Source of the DNA: Ypsolopha sequella
Taxonomy: Eukaryota > Arthropoda > Insecta > Lepidoptera > Ypsolophidae
DNA: 64,000 nucleotides
Assembly (NCBI GenBank): GCA_934047225.1
Contig: OW203986.1
Location: forward strand, 13,519,221-13,583,220
Direction: 5' to 3'
Below the pieces are notes generated by a model that made no database searches, was not told where the DNA came from, and saw nothing but the letters and a program-made list of their open reading frames with translations. Every line of letters starts with the position of its first letter. The stretch's first letter is position 1. The position numbers and the translations under genes were made by a program. Shown here one piece after another: positions 43,768 through 53,925 of this stretch.

Positions 43768-43847
43768 TCAGGTCTTGGTCTTTTTTGCAGATTTTGTCGG
43801 ATTATTTTCTTTGCCTTCTGTTTCTGGTGGTCTCTTTTTAGATGCCC
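43768..43847 (-). CDS. Candidate terminal exon (unit A of a duplicated set)
   Basis: The minus strand has acceptor TATATTATTTCAG followed by two bases and 25 codons, ASKKRPPETEGKENNPTKSA then KKTKT and a TGA stop. The lysine-rich, proline-containing tail would suit a nuclear protein C-terminus. Its GKENNPTKSxxKTK part aligns with GKDNDPTASEQKT in unit B. No upstream exon was recognised to the right. Confidence 0.35.
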
Positions 43848-44170
43848 CTGAAATAATATATCAACTATATGTATTATACCTACAATTCTAGTTATTCAAC
43901 TATCTCTACATAATATTACAGGTATAAATACCACGGTTTTGATATGCCTGCCTGGGACATATTTTTTTGAAATGAACTAAAACAAGTATTTCAAATAGTG
44001 CTCCGCTCCAAAAAAACAGGTCGGAAGCGGAGCTAAACCATATACATAGTCCGAGCCTTGATACTTGGGTAGTTTATTTAGCTGGATAGAAGTAAAAACA
44101 AAATTTTGAGCAACGTTTTTTGCGTGAATTGTTGCTTATAGCTGTTTATAATAATAATTCTACCTATACA
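43848..44170. other. Nothing recognised
   Basis: If the exon at 43768 is real this is its upstream intron. Confidence 0.35.
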
Positions 44171-44428
44171 TTGTCACGATAGGAATCCCCGAGGGGGCTT
44201 TGGAGGTGTTTCGAGTGTCTCCGCACTCGGTACACCCGCGTTTCACCGACGATAAGTATGTCCCAACGTGGTTGGTGGTGACTTCGGGCACAAAACATTC
44301 AGCAAGTAGTAAGTATTAGTAAATACTATGCACAAAAATTCCGAAAAACTCCTTGGTGCATGCCCAACCGAGGCTTGAACCTGGACCTCAAAATTGAGAG
44401 GCCTGCGTTCTACCCATGAGCTACTATA
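44171..44428 (-). repeat. tRNA-derived SINE
   Basis: On the minus strand the head reads TAGCTCATGGGTAGAACG (A-box-like) and, about 35 bases on, GGTTCAAGCCTCG (B-box-like), as expected for an RNA polymerase III promoter. A body with CACCGAAGT-like and CGGTGAAACGCGGGTG words follows, ending CGTGACAA. It has no proper acceptor stem, so it is a SINE rather than a tRNA gene. The body recurs at 61753-61895. Confidence 0.75.
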
Positions 44429-44845
44429 TTATAATTTTTCTAAAAAAAGTTCCTTGCTAACTCGTCAAACTTCTAGTTTATTATAGCGTCCACGCGCGAA
44501 CTTCACAGCACAATTTATCTTCTAAATAACTAAGTCCATTGCCGAAAGTACTCTCTGAACGCACACAAATAAAAATCCTTATAAATATTTTCGCAAACAT
44601 GTCATCAGACGCCAGGGTGCGGTACGTGGCAACGACTGACACAGCCTCCCCGTCTGAACGCCACTGCATGACTGATGCCTGCGCCCGCGCAGAGCACCTC
44701 TTAGCCTTTGACCTTGAAATCTTATATATTTCGATATTTTTAATAGAAAAAGTTACTGGATATATTTGAGATATGTTGCATTTAAAGTTCAACAGATTCC
44801 TAATTTTTTGGCGTGTAAATATTTCCAAACGTCATAGCAGATTAG
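44429..44845. other. Nothing recognised
   Basis: Overlapping 76- and 115-residue frames on opposite strands show no known motif. Confidence 0.35.
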
Positions 44846-45030
44846 GAGGAGTAGGGAATTTAAGCCAAAAAAACATCATACAGTTGTTATTTTTTTTAAT
44901 ATAGAAGTTTTGATCGTATGAAACCAAAATTTGTTGCAAATATTTTTAAAGAGTTATTATTTCATATATATTTTTTTCAAGTCATTTGGTGTAGCCGTAA
45001 ACGAGGAGTAGGCTTTAGAAAGTACCCATC
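44846..45030. repeat. Repeat family C, copy 2 (left half)
   Basis: GAGTAGGGAATTTAAGCCAA, ATATAGAAGTTTTGAT, GTAAACGAGGAGTAGGCTTT and AGAAAGTACCCAT match 10778-10965 in order. Confidence 0.85.
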
Positions 45031-45087
45031 TGGCTGTATTTGAAGGATCAAGCGCCTTAAAGTTTTGTTCTGGGCAAAAATATCTGA

Positions 45088-45312
45088 CAGCATATACTGA
45101 GCAACAAAAATGACGAACAGTCAAAAACGAATCAGCAAAATCAAGAAAAGCTTACTAAATTGCAACATCTTATGGATTGAAAAATGGGTAAGTAACCTAT
45201 GGCATAAGTGTAGATTAAGTAGTGTATGAAACTACACATAATTAGGTAATAAAACACTCGTGTTTTAATAACCTCTTTATGCGCCGGTTTCATAGACTAC
45301 TATAAAGAAACT
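45088..45312 (+). repeat. Repeat family A, 3'-part copy with terminal foldback
   Basis: AAATCAAGAAAAGCTTACTA and GGGTAAGTAACCTATGGCAT match copy 2. The end (45222-45296) is a near-perfect palindrome: GTGTATGAAACTACACATAA + TTAGGTAATAAAACACTCG pairs with CGTGTTTTAATAACCTCTTT + ATGCGCCGGTTTCATAGAC. Confidence 0.85.
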
Positions 45313-45910
45313 GAATAAGAATATATTTTTATATAAACTGGCAAATTGACTCATCGAGTGATGGACTATTTGTCTATTCACTTCGATAGTCTCGCGATAG
45401 TAAAATAATGAACTTCCCGAGTAGTTTATCAAAAGCAATTTATTTTTATCGCAAGTAATGTCATGCGGTATTCTTACTTTTGATTCAAAAGTTATGACGT
45501 TATTTAATCTAAAAATAAATTACTTTACATATTTTAACAACAAAAACAAATAATAAGATATATTTAATCTCCTTCTATGGAGTCGTCATCAATCGAATCA
45601 TTATTTCTTTTTGTTATTTATATATATGTATAATCCATAAATAAAAAGCCGTTTAAAGATAATAATAAAAAAATATACATATAAAAATTTACATATTTTA
45701 GATACTTGGTGATTTATGCAGATTTTTACAGTTCCGTACCTCCAAACGAAAAACGGAACACTTACAGGTTCACTTTGTTGTCTGTCTGTCCGTCTGTCAA
45801 GACCCTTTTGCTCGTGTCCGTGTGAATTGGAAATATAATCAATGTCACGTGAAGACTATATTTTTACGGTCGTCGATAGGTCGTTATTAAAGTATTGTGT
45901 CTAATATATA
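45313..45910. other. AT-rich; partial Lepidoptera-type repeat at 45728-45830
   Basis: GTTCCGTACCTCCAAACG and GTCTGTCTGTCCGTCTGTCA mark the partial repeat. TA at 45909-45910 is the Tc1 target site. Confidence 0.6.
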
Positions 45911-47652
45911 CAGTGGTGGTCACATAATTAGAGACACTTAAAGTATATTAAAATAACTAAGCTATTCCTCTCTATATTTTTTATCAGACTACCATTGGAA
46001 CTTGCTATTCAATTTGAAAATATTAGTGTAGGTATTGTTTAGCGTTAAAACGAAATATTATCAACTAAATTTGTACGTTCCTAATCTTTCATTCGGTTTA
46101 TCCTAATTGCAAGCAGTATAAACTTAACAAAGATATGGCCATATAATTAAAGACACTCCATTTGCTTAGAAGAAATAAAAAAAATATTGTTGTTATTGAA
46201 ATTATCTTTATAACACAAAATTCCCAACAAATTTACAAAACATTCCGGTACGTATCAATGTTTAGTCGCATGTCCTTTGGCAGAAATTACAGCACGACAT
46301 CTCTTGGGCATGGAAGCGATCAATTTTGTACAAGCTCCTACCGGAATTTGCTCCCATGCTTCTGTAAAGGCTGTGTAAAGTTGATCGACGTTCGATGTCC
46401 GCTTTGTCGCCACTGTCTTCTTCAGCTGGTACCACAAATTTTCTATGGGATTTTAATCCGGGCTGTACAGGGGCCAATCCAAAACTGTCACGGACTGGTT
46501 CTTTAAGAAGTCTTTTACTATTTTTGCAGTGCTTTTCGGATCATTATCCTGTTGGAAAGTCCAAATGACCGGTAAATTTTGCTCGGCGTAGGGCAGCATG
46601 GCTTGTTCTAAAATATTCTTGTACTGGAATTTATCCATGTTGCCTTCTATTTTCCTGACAGGTCCTACACCAAGTCCTGAAAAGCAGCCCCACACTTTGA
46701 TATTTCCACCCCCACGTTTGACTACTTTCTTGGTATACTTTGGATCCATTTCTTTGTTTGGGGGGCGTCTAACAAATTGTTTTCCATCAGAATTAATCAT
46801 ATTAATTATTGTTTCATCAGAAAAGAGCACTTGCGTTGATATTTTTTTAGCAAACGCTAATCTTGCCTTAACATTTTGCTTTTTCAAAAGTGGCACCTTT
46901 CGAGACACTCTTCCGTACAAGTTTGCCTCACATAGTCTCCGTCTAATTGTTCTTGCAGACACATCCTTCGACCCTCTTGCACCAAACAACTCCGAACGTA
47001 TCAGTTCTGATCCCTTGAACGGATCTTTTTTTGCCAACAACACCATCTTAAGAGTCTTCCCGCACAGTAGTTTTCCTTGGTCTCGGTTTTCTAGGTACGT
47101 TTACGGTCGTGTTAAACTTCTTGGTAAGTGTTATAGCATTCATAACCATGTCCTTAGAACAGTTCAAGTGGTTTTCTATTTTTCTGTACGACCAGCCTTT
47201 GGTACAAAAGTTCAAAATAATCTTCTTAGTGGTAGAATCGCAACTCTTGGTTTTTCCCATATTAATTGGTATAAAACGTAATAATTTTAATGAAAAAAGT
47301 TAAGTTTTTTCAGTAATATCGACGTTTCATGAAAATACGCGGCAAAACAAAGAAAAAGAGAATTAAGTTCTTTTTTTCTTTTTTAAAATTCAGAACACAG
47401 CTTTTATTGTCTTTAATTAGCTGGCCAGCTACAAGTAAGTTAAAAAAGTTTGTGTTACTTTCCCAGAGTGCGCAGTGGCTAAACTACTAACGAACACATC
47501 TATTTTTTTGTCCCATATTTTAAGAATACAATGTCACGTATGGTTTAATACCAATTACTCTACATTAAATACCTATTTAAGCAAATGCTAGTACCATAAC
47601 TAAGATTTTTGTGGTCAATTAGGAGGTGTCTTTAATTATGTGACCACCACTG
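45911..47652 (-). mobile_element. Tc1-like DNA transposon with double (IR/DR) termini
   Basis: The ends CAGTGGTGGTCACATAATTA + GAGACAC (45911) and its reverse complement (ending 47652) are near-perfect inverted repeats flanked by TA on both sides. A second, related motif lies inside each end: TGGCCATATAATTAAAGACA at 46136 and its mirror TGTCTTTAATTAGCTGGCCA at 47409. Paired outer and inner transposase sites of this kind define the IR/DR subgroup of Tc1/mariner. The total length, 1742 bp, is normal. The single transposase gene is broken, so the copy is not autonomous. Confidence 0.95.
46255..47260 (-). pseudogene. Tc1-family transposase, broken
   Basis: This gene would cut and rejoin the element at TA sites. 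The N-terminal part (47260-47048) carries the paired helix-turn-helix DNA-binding start (MGKTKSCDSTTKKIIL...). A frameshift and stop at about 47046 separate it from the central part (47046-46453), which has the second DNA-binding domain (ARTIRRRLCEANLYGRV), the catalytic Asp in LFSDET, GGGNIKVWGCFSG, and the second Asp in FQQDNDPKST. A TAA interrupts the SPD-x-NPIENLW motif; the final catalytic Glu lies just beyond in NPIEN, 34 positions after the second Asp, so the triad is DD34E. The C-terminus ends at 46255. Total length about 335 residues, as usual for the family. Confidence 0.95.
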
Positions 47653-49149
47653 TATATATTTTTATTTATATATATATTACATTTATTTTTATTTATTTAT
47701 GTAATGTAGGTATATCAGATACACTTATTACTTACATGTCGGTTTTAATGTAATATAATTAAATAATCTATGTCTATAGGTAATAGTTTTCTATAATAAA
47801 TAATAATATAGGGAGATACACAAGGAAATAATAAAGGTAAGGTTTAATATTTTAAAATTTAATAAAAATATACACTTGGTTCACTTATATCTAACTAGAT
47901 ATAATTCACTTCGTTCGTTTCGTAAACAAGCATTCGTATCTATCCGGCCTGGCGTCGTATATATAATGAGTACATAAACAAAAAAAATCCCTTGAAATCC
48001 TTTGAGGATCATCTAGCGTATGGAAAGCCAATTAAACATTTCATATGATTATTCCATGGAAAAAATATCCAGTTCTTTCGAAAAAATATTCAACCGTTTG
48101 CATTTATATCAACTTATTCATGCGAACACTCTGAATTTAATAATGACAACAAAAATATCCTGGGTCTCAGGGGGCTATAATAAATACTATATTGTGATAC
48201 AATGTGTTAAAGTTTCTTGCATATTTAGCCCAGGCGAAGCCCTGGAGAAAAGCCTAGTGGAATATATTTTTGAACATGCTGGCGGTAAAGTTGGCTAAAG
48301 GCAAATTGACTTGGTGAGTGATTGGCATTAGATGCAGCTCATTGGCGTTCTAGTCACTTAGCTGGCTTGTGGATAAATCGATGGCTTTTAGTAATGGTTA
48401 CCGGTAACAGTATCGATAGCATTAATATAACACGAGTGCGCACGTCTTGTCCTGTTAGTCTGATATCAAGCAATCTTAGTGCAAAATGGGGTATATCGGA
48501 TATCGTTACCGTACAACATCGTTATATTTAGATATAACCGTAAAGTATAGGATGTCTGTTTTTAGGATTTTACAAAGAACCTTAACCAAAGAAGCTACTT
48601 CAAGTCTTTTGAAATATAGTTTTGATAGGTATATTAGCATTACATTTATTTAAAAATATACATATTCCTGTCTAGTAAAATACATATTACTAGATAGGAA
48701 AATGTACACCTAGGCTACCTTTTGAAACTGTGCAATAAGTTATCTGATTAGTTGATAATTTAAATGTATTCACAAGTGGAAATTGTGCTTTCCAGTTTTA
48801 TATTCAGATATGTACATTGCCAGTTCAAAATGAGTCAGAAATATATTCATTATTAGTATTATCATGACTGTTCCCAATTTGTATTTATTATAGTCAAGTT
48901 GCATAACTTTAAAATGCTACAAAGAAAAGATCATTAAATTCGAGTCGCAACTTCGACCAACCGTATTGTTTGATTATATATTAACATTGCGGTAGCGACA
49001 TAAAAACTATTTTGGTATTATGAGATATTCAAAACTATATCAAGCAGAAGATAGAAATAAAGTTTCCAAGATAGGAATATATTTCCCCAGCAGTGCAGCG
49101 AGACACTCAAATGGCAACATAAAAATGTAGAATCTAATGTTTGTGGCAA
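47653..49149. other. AT-rich, no gene recognised
   Basis: Frames of 69-92 residues at 48020-48531 have no known motif. A conspicuous repeat of TCTAGTAA/TTACTAGA type at 48673-48695 is small. Confidence 0.45.
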
Positions 49150-49290
49150 AAGTACCCGGAATATAAGATCTTATATGACTAAATTGATGGATGTGGAAGA
49201 GGTGAAAGAGGTGTGTCAGGATCCTAGCAGATGTAAATCTGTAATCTCTGCCTAATCCTCTGGGAGACAGGTGTGAGTGTATGTATGTAT
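49150..49290 (+). repeat. LINE 3'-tail fragment
   Basis: CTGTAATCTCTGCCTAATCC + TCTGGGAGACAGGTGTGAGT + GTATGTATGTATAAATG is the ending I know from many lepidopteran non-LTR elements (sequence just before the tail of short GTAT repeats). No coding blocks remain. Confidence 0.55.
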
Positions 49291-49594
49291 AAATGTAATT
49301 TTTGTGGTAATTTTTTCAGACTTCAAAAACCTATTTTCACATGTGAATGAATGAATGAATACTTTTATTTATCAAAAAAGGTAGATTATCTTATAGCTAA
49401 ATATGACCCACAAAACTGCATGTACAGTTTGACTGTGGGATCCGTGAGTCTCTGATACAATTTTAATGTAAAAGCTGTCGGCAAAAGTTTACTGATACGT
49501 TCACTTAAGGCTATGACCCTCCGTATTCAATAACCCTCTAGCCTCCAGTGCTTACAAGTACACACGGGCAAAGGTAAAGCGCTCTTACAGCTCG
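49291..49594. other. Nothing recognised
   Basis: A (GAAT)n run at 49345-49358, then sequence that may be the upstream part of the following fragment. Confidence 0.35.
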
Positions 49595-49783
49595 TTGGCT
49601 CAGTTAACTCACGCGGGCGTGACTGATTGGTGTTTACTGCAGCGTGTCCATAGACAGTTTGTGGACACAGTGAACTCTGAGCTGCCTGAAGTGCCGATGA
49701 CATGGTACTGGACTAACATTCCACGCCTTTTCCATGTATTGAAGAAGGACAAATATGTCCAGGCTTTGCAGGAAAGCAGATAA
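49595..49783 (+). pseudogene. Orphan coding fragment followed by an A-tract
   Basis: The frame reads MAQLTHAGVTDWCLLQRVHR, then QFVDTVNSELPEVPMTWYWT, then NIPRLFHVLKKDKYVQALQE and SR-stop. It is less AT-rich than its neighbours and has balanced amino acid content, unlike the random frames nearby. Directly after the TAA stop stand 13 A residues, then repeat family B starts. An exon-like C-terminus running straight into an A-run looks like the 3' end of an old retrocopy or mobile-element ORF. I do not recognise the protein. The 5' end is unclear; the frame may extend upstream of the Met. Confidence 0.35.
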
Positions 49784-49794
49784 AAAAAAAAAAA

Positions 49795-49960
49795 ACTAAT
49801 TTACAGAAACCAAAAGGCATTTTGCGATGGCAGCATACACAATAGATAGGTAGTAAGGTTTTGTTGAATAACTGTTGAGTAAATTTTGAATTTAAATGTT
49901 ATGTTTCGATGAATTAGAAAAAAGTAGGTTTTCCACAATCCGGCTGCGAAAGGGCTCTTA
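49795..49960 (+). repeat. Repeat family B, left-part copy
   Basis: CTAATTTACAGAAACCAAAA, TTTGCGATGGCAGCATACAC and GTTGAATAACTGTTGAGTAA match 33894-34055 and 60022-60190. Confidence 0.85.
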
Positions 49961-50570
49961 ATATTATCAGTATAATATACTATCAGACCAACTGAATCAT
50001 ATCAAAAACATGTATCTGTAAAAGTATCTTTAGATTGCCGTGCATTGAAAGTTGGTAGACCTAATAGTATAGTAACATAGAGGACATTGAGTTAATTGCT
50101 CCGGCCTTTCCCATGTACTGGTTTGCACACTGCCTATATATTCACCTATGGTTACTATCATGAGTTCCGGTTTGTTTAATAGAGTAAGTAGGCTTGATTG
50201 ATTGATTTATAGGTCAATTATTCCATTCGGTTAACGCCTCTATCGCCACGGTATGATGATCTAAAATAATTAGACGTCAATAGTTGTTTATATAGGGATG
50301 TACACTGTAATATTGTACATTCATGAAGAAATAATCTCATCCAGTCGTTACGCGATAAACAGATATTGAAAGTGTCCCAGCAAAATAATTCCAAGTGTCA
50401 ACTACAGTCAAACACTTGTATACGTACATTACATAAGCTATTCCCAATTCGTTTTAACCTCTCAAAGTGTTTGCTGTATTTCAGGAACAAATATCTGCAG
50501 GAATCTCCGCGATGTTTTTCTTCAGCTTTTACGTTTACTTACTCATGAATTTAAGGCTTAATACCACGCC
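49961..50570. other. Nothing recognised
   Basis: No gene; random frames only. Confidence 0.4.
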
Positions 50571-50650
50571 AGTAGGCCTTGATTTTGGGTCTCGATACTT
50601 GTTAGTGACTGCGTAAAATATATTTTATAAGAAATTCTGGCTCCTCTCGT
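50571..50650 (+). repeat. Partial copy of the 40855 foldback element
   Basis: AGTAGGCCTTGATTTTGGGT + CTCGATACTTGTTAGTGACTGCGTAAAATA and GAAATTCTGGCTCCTCTCGT follow the left half of 40855-41014; the right arm is missing. Confidence 0.8.
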
Positions 50651-51070
50651 AAAGCTAGGGGCACTATACAATTTATAGTTATGATATATTTTAGCTCTAA
50701 GGCATGTACCTACGGACCGTAAACATATTCATCTTTTTTTTTCATACTAAAAATACAATGTAACCTGAAATAAAATAAAAACAATATTTGTATTTATTAC
50801 TTAAGTTAGATATTGTCACATTATTTTATTGCATAAAGTTTGATACAGATAATCTTATGCAAACTTATTTAGGGCTTACTTTAATTTTAGCAAAATTAAT
50901 CAAAAAATTCAATTTCCAAATTAACCAAATTAGTAACAATTTCTGAAAATCTAAATTGCCACTGCTGATGACGCACGCTGTAAAAAATGTACATGTTTTA
51001 AGTTTGAAATAAATGTGTAACTAAGCCAACTAATAATTATTAAAACTACATACTAAAAAGACATGAGACT
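50651..51070. other. AT-rich, nothing recognised
   Basis: No gene. Confidence 0.4.
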
Positions 51071-51593
51071 CGTCTATGTACAGGAACAACCAACCACCAA
51101 TCCCCGTTTCCACCACATCTTGGTATCAAAGGGGGAATCCGGGGGAACATGCGCGAAGGGCGGGTCTTTTTCTTCTTTTGCCCGCCGGCACTTCTTGAGT
51201 CCCCCTAATAGTTCTGTGGTCCCCCTACACCGGATACTATGTTACTGGCCCATGTCCCAGCCACCTCTCCCTTTTCGTGGCCTTCATCTAACGGTCCTTA
51301 CTAGAACAAACCGTCACAAATTACGCTTCGGCGCCGAGCTGCACACTGTTTTATTGTCTCAGAGATTTAGGTGGGCCTCAGCTTGCGTTTGTTGTGCCAG
51401 GAACGCGCGAAATCCCGCTGCCGTCTGAAGTTCGCCTCTGAGGAGACGAGATCACCACAGCCAATCGGACCTTGTCCCGGCCCAAGTATGCCGCATCTTC
51501 CCGCGCTCTTCAGCGTACAGAGGACAGTCCCACAGAACGTGGTAACGATCCTCCTCCGCCAGACCGCACTTGCACAGTGACGTCTATGTACAG
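51071..51593 (-). pseudogene. R1-type non-LTR retrotransposon 3' end with target duplication
   Basis: On the minus strand from about 51575 one frame reads CKCGLAEEDRYHVLWDCPLY followed by AEERGKMRHTW. The C-x-C...H-x-x-x-x-C knuckle near the C-terminus of ORF2 is the mark of R1-clade elements. A frame change lies near 51445-51455 and a stop near 51370; the rest (51370-51084) is GC-rich 3' untranslated DNA. The 13-base repeat CGTCTATGTACAG at 51071-51083 and 51581-51593 is a target duplication, so this is a severely 5'-truncated insertion of about 500 bp. Confidence 0.75.
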
Positions 51594-51866
51594 TCGACAA
51601 GATTCCCGCCTGTCCACCCTAAGAGCTAGTTTTGTGTGCAGTGGTTCGCGGCATCTTTCGCTAGCCAGTTTTTGTTTGCCAATAGTCAATCACGCTCAAC
51701 CATAAACTTTGACTAATGAACTCTGATGAACTCAAAAACGCCATTAAAAGTGTCTCTCATAAACTTTCATTGGTCACAAAATAAAAGGCGGGGCTAACTG
51801 AGATCGCCACATGCAAGCAACAAGGTTTTGAAACTGGACAGGCGGGAATCTTGTCAACCGTACCTA
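51585..51866. mobile_element. Short TIR element that hosts the R1-type insertion
   Basis: TCGACAAGATTCCCGCCTGT + CCA at 51594 and TGGACAGGCGGGAATCTTGT + CAACCGTAC at 51834 are inverted repeats of about 27 bp. The left outermost bases (GTACAG) belong to the 13-base duplication of the LINE, so the LINE landed at the very edge of this element. Confidence 0.65.
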
Positions 51867-52414
51867 AGTAGCTATGTACCTGGAATATTATTTCCACCGA
51901 AATCCATGCTTCGTCTAGTGATATACGAGCACATATGAGTAGCAAAACTTACGGTCTACGAAGGTTTATTTCCTATCGGACCATGAAATTATAAATTCAT
52001 TCATGAATTTTAAATAAATAAATATGGTAAATCGAGTTTTTATCTTTAATTATAAAATTAAATATTATATAAATATTATATGTTCCATAAATGAATAAAT
52101 AAAACACATGAAACTAATTATAAGAGACATATTTCGGGTATCGATATTTCGGGCTATTCTGTCAAAATAAAAATTTATGAATTTAAAATAGACTTAGTAA
52201 CTCTCAGTTGACGATCAAAAAAGGACTATGCTTTTTCGTAGAAAGTTGTAAATGTATTAAAAATTTATGAAATATTTTACTTGGTGTATATAGGTTATAT
52301 AGATTTTATGTAGAAAATCAGCAATATATAACAAAACTTTGATTGTAAAAATATAACAAGTAACTACATACCAGCTGACTACATCATGCGAAAACATGAC
52401 GAACAAATGTTTTG
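51867..52414. other. AT-rich, nothing recognised
   Basis: No gene. Confidence 0.4.
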
Positions 52415-52862
52415 TATGTTTAAGCATGTTGTTAATGTGGCAAGGCGCTAAATTGCCCAAAGAAGTCTTCAATTCTCAGCTGTCTTACGGAGAGCGCAAA
52501 GTTGGTGGACAGCTTCTTCGCTACAAAAATGTCCTGAAAAAGCATTTAACCGCCAGTGGCATTCCGCCTGCCAGTTGGAAGGAAGTGGCCCGTACTTGGA
52601 CGAATAAACCAGGGCCCGTAAGTGCACCTAGTTGGCGCTCGGCCATTCGTTCGAGGAAGCTCGGCCCGTGACCCTCGACTCCAACCGGCAGCAGTGCAAC
52701 ACTTGTCCGAAGCCCACGTATACTTAATTACTTACGCGTAAAACGGTCGCGATGAACTACACTGCGGTCGCTGTAATCGGACTTTTAATACTAAGCTGGG
52801 TTTTGCGTGTCATATTCGCACCCATCGCCATAGATTCTATGGCGATGGGTGCGATTACTGAC
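52415..52862 (+). pseudogene. Non-LTR retrotransposon C-terminus with zinc-finger tail
   Basis: The plus-strand frame has KLPKEVFNSQLSYGERKVGG + QLLRYKNVLKKHLTASGIP, then SWKEVARTW. The lead xLPKxxxxGELxxGKRxxGxxxLRYKDxxKRxLxxxxI is the well-known end of a LINE ORF2. In another frame (52747-52858) it continues CGRCNRTFNTKLGFACHIRT + HRH, a C2H2-like finger such as closes many such ORFs, so there is at least one frameshift, near 52680-52740. The last coding part forms the left arm of the palindrome at 52816. Confidence 0.75.
52816..52854. repeat. Perfect palindrome, 39 bp
   Basis: TCGCACCCATCGCCATAGA and TCTATGGCGATGGGTGCGA are exact reverse complements around one central T. Confidence 0.98.
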
Positions 52863-52929
52863 AACGGCGACCTCATTGGTTTTTAGGACTTCTGAAGTCC
52901 TAAAAACCAATGAGGTCGCCGTTGTCAGT
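52857..52929. repeat. Perfect palindrome, 73 bp
   Basis: Arms of 36 bases start ACTGACAACGGCGACCTCAT and end ATGAGGTCGCCGTTGTCAGT, with a single T at the centre (GGACTTC-T-GAAGTCC). No mismatch was found. Confidence 0.98.
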
Positions 52930-53067
52930 CTAACGATGAGGAGGACATCATCAACGTTAAGATACACAAAAGTGAAAACCTCATCCTTAACTCTTCTGTA
53001 TTTTTTACGTAAATCACGAGTTAAATATATATTTTTTTAAATAAACATAATTGAAAAAAAAAACATA

Positions 53068-53229
53068 ATCATCACGAGATGAATCCCCGAGTGAGTGTCA
53101 GAGGTGTTCCTAAGTCTAAACTGTGAAATACAGATCACAGTCCACACTTGGTGCATCTGCTTACGGTGATTGAACCCACAACCTCTGGGTTAGCGAGCGC
53201 TGTACACCACTCAGCCACAGAGGCGGTCA
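53068..53229 (-). repeat. tRNA-derived SINE, second type
   Basis: The minus strand begins TGTGACCGCCTCTGTGGCTG + AGTGGTGTACAGCG (A-box-like TGGCTGAGTGGT) and has GTGGGTTCAATCACC (B-box-like). The head ends near 53150 and the body leads to CGGGGATTCATCTCGTGATG. The sequence lacks tRNA acceptor pairing. Confidence 0.75.
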
Positions 53230-53429
53230 CAGAACTTACAGAGAGTTATTAAAAACTTTACTTATAATTAAATTAAATAATTATATTTATATAAAATCCA
53301 AGTAAGTTTCTTTCCGTACAAGAGTTGATTTTTTGGGCTAGCTGAGACTAGTTTAATAACCTTTTTTTTTGGCGATCTCTCTTTGCGGTGTTTTTGGTTT
53401 GAGGTTTATATTACAGTTATTGTTTAAGT
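53230..53429. other. Flank of hAT element
   Basis: No gene. The last eight bases (GTTTAAGT, 53422-53429) are the target duplication. Confidence 0.6.
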
Positions 53430-53917
53430 CAGGGGTCTCCAAACTTTTAAGCCTAAGGGCCACACTGATTCCTCCACTTAGTCCCGAGGGCCAAGACCTA
53501 GATAGTTCGTCATACCAACATACTGTAGTTTTGACGCACAAATTTTCGTGATGGGACTAGCCAGACAGTGAGAGATTATCTCTTCTGCAGTTCGCAATTT
53601 TGGTGAGTATTTCGGGCAAGACGAAGTTAGCCGAAGCGCGTGCTGTGCGCAGACCTTGATATAGGATTATAAATAACATCTTTATAATAACGCCACTTTT
53701 AGACAAAAACGCATGATAACGTTTCTCTTAATATCGCTTATGAGTTTTGATATATCATAAATAACATTACGAGTACGTTGTTATTATTATTTTGTGAATT
53801 TTAAATAAACTAATAAGGGGCTAGAAACTAGAAACATGTCCGGCCAGTGACCGCGGGCCGAATTGGTGGTGCTCGCGGGCCGGACTTGCCCCGCGGGCCG
53901 TAGTTTGGAGACCCCTG
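53430..53917. mobile_element. hAT-superfamily MITE
   Basis: 488 bp. Both ends carry the 16-bp inverted repeat CAGGGGTCTCCAAACT. An exact 8-bp duplication GTTTAAGT lies at 53422-53429 and 53918-53925. Eight-base duplications and CAGGGGTC-type ends are typical of hAT. The inside has only short frames, thus it depends on a transposase from elsewhere. The sub-terminal parts are rich in GGGCC/GCGGGCC words on both ends. Confidence 0.95.
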
Positions 53918-53925
53918 GTTTAAGT

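Noticed and set aside
44350..44428. tRNA-like sequence with A- and B-box words
   Set aside because: No acceptor-stem pairing and a longer repeated body follows, so it was called a SINE rather than a tRNA gene.
46598..47281. 227-residue plus-strand frame
   Set aside because: It is the antisense shadow of the Tc1 transposase.
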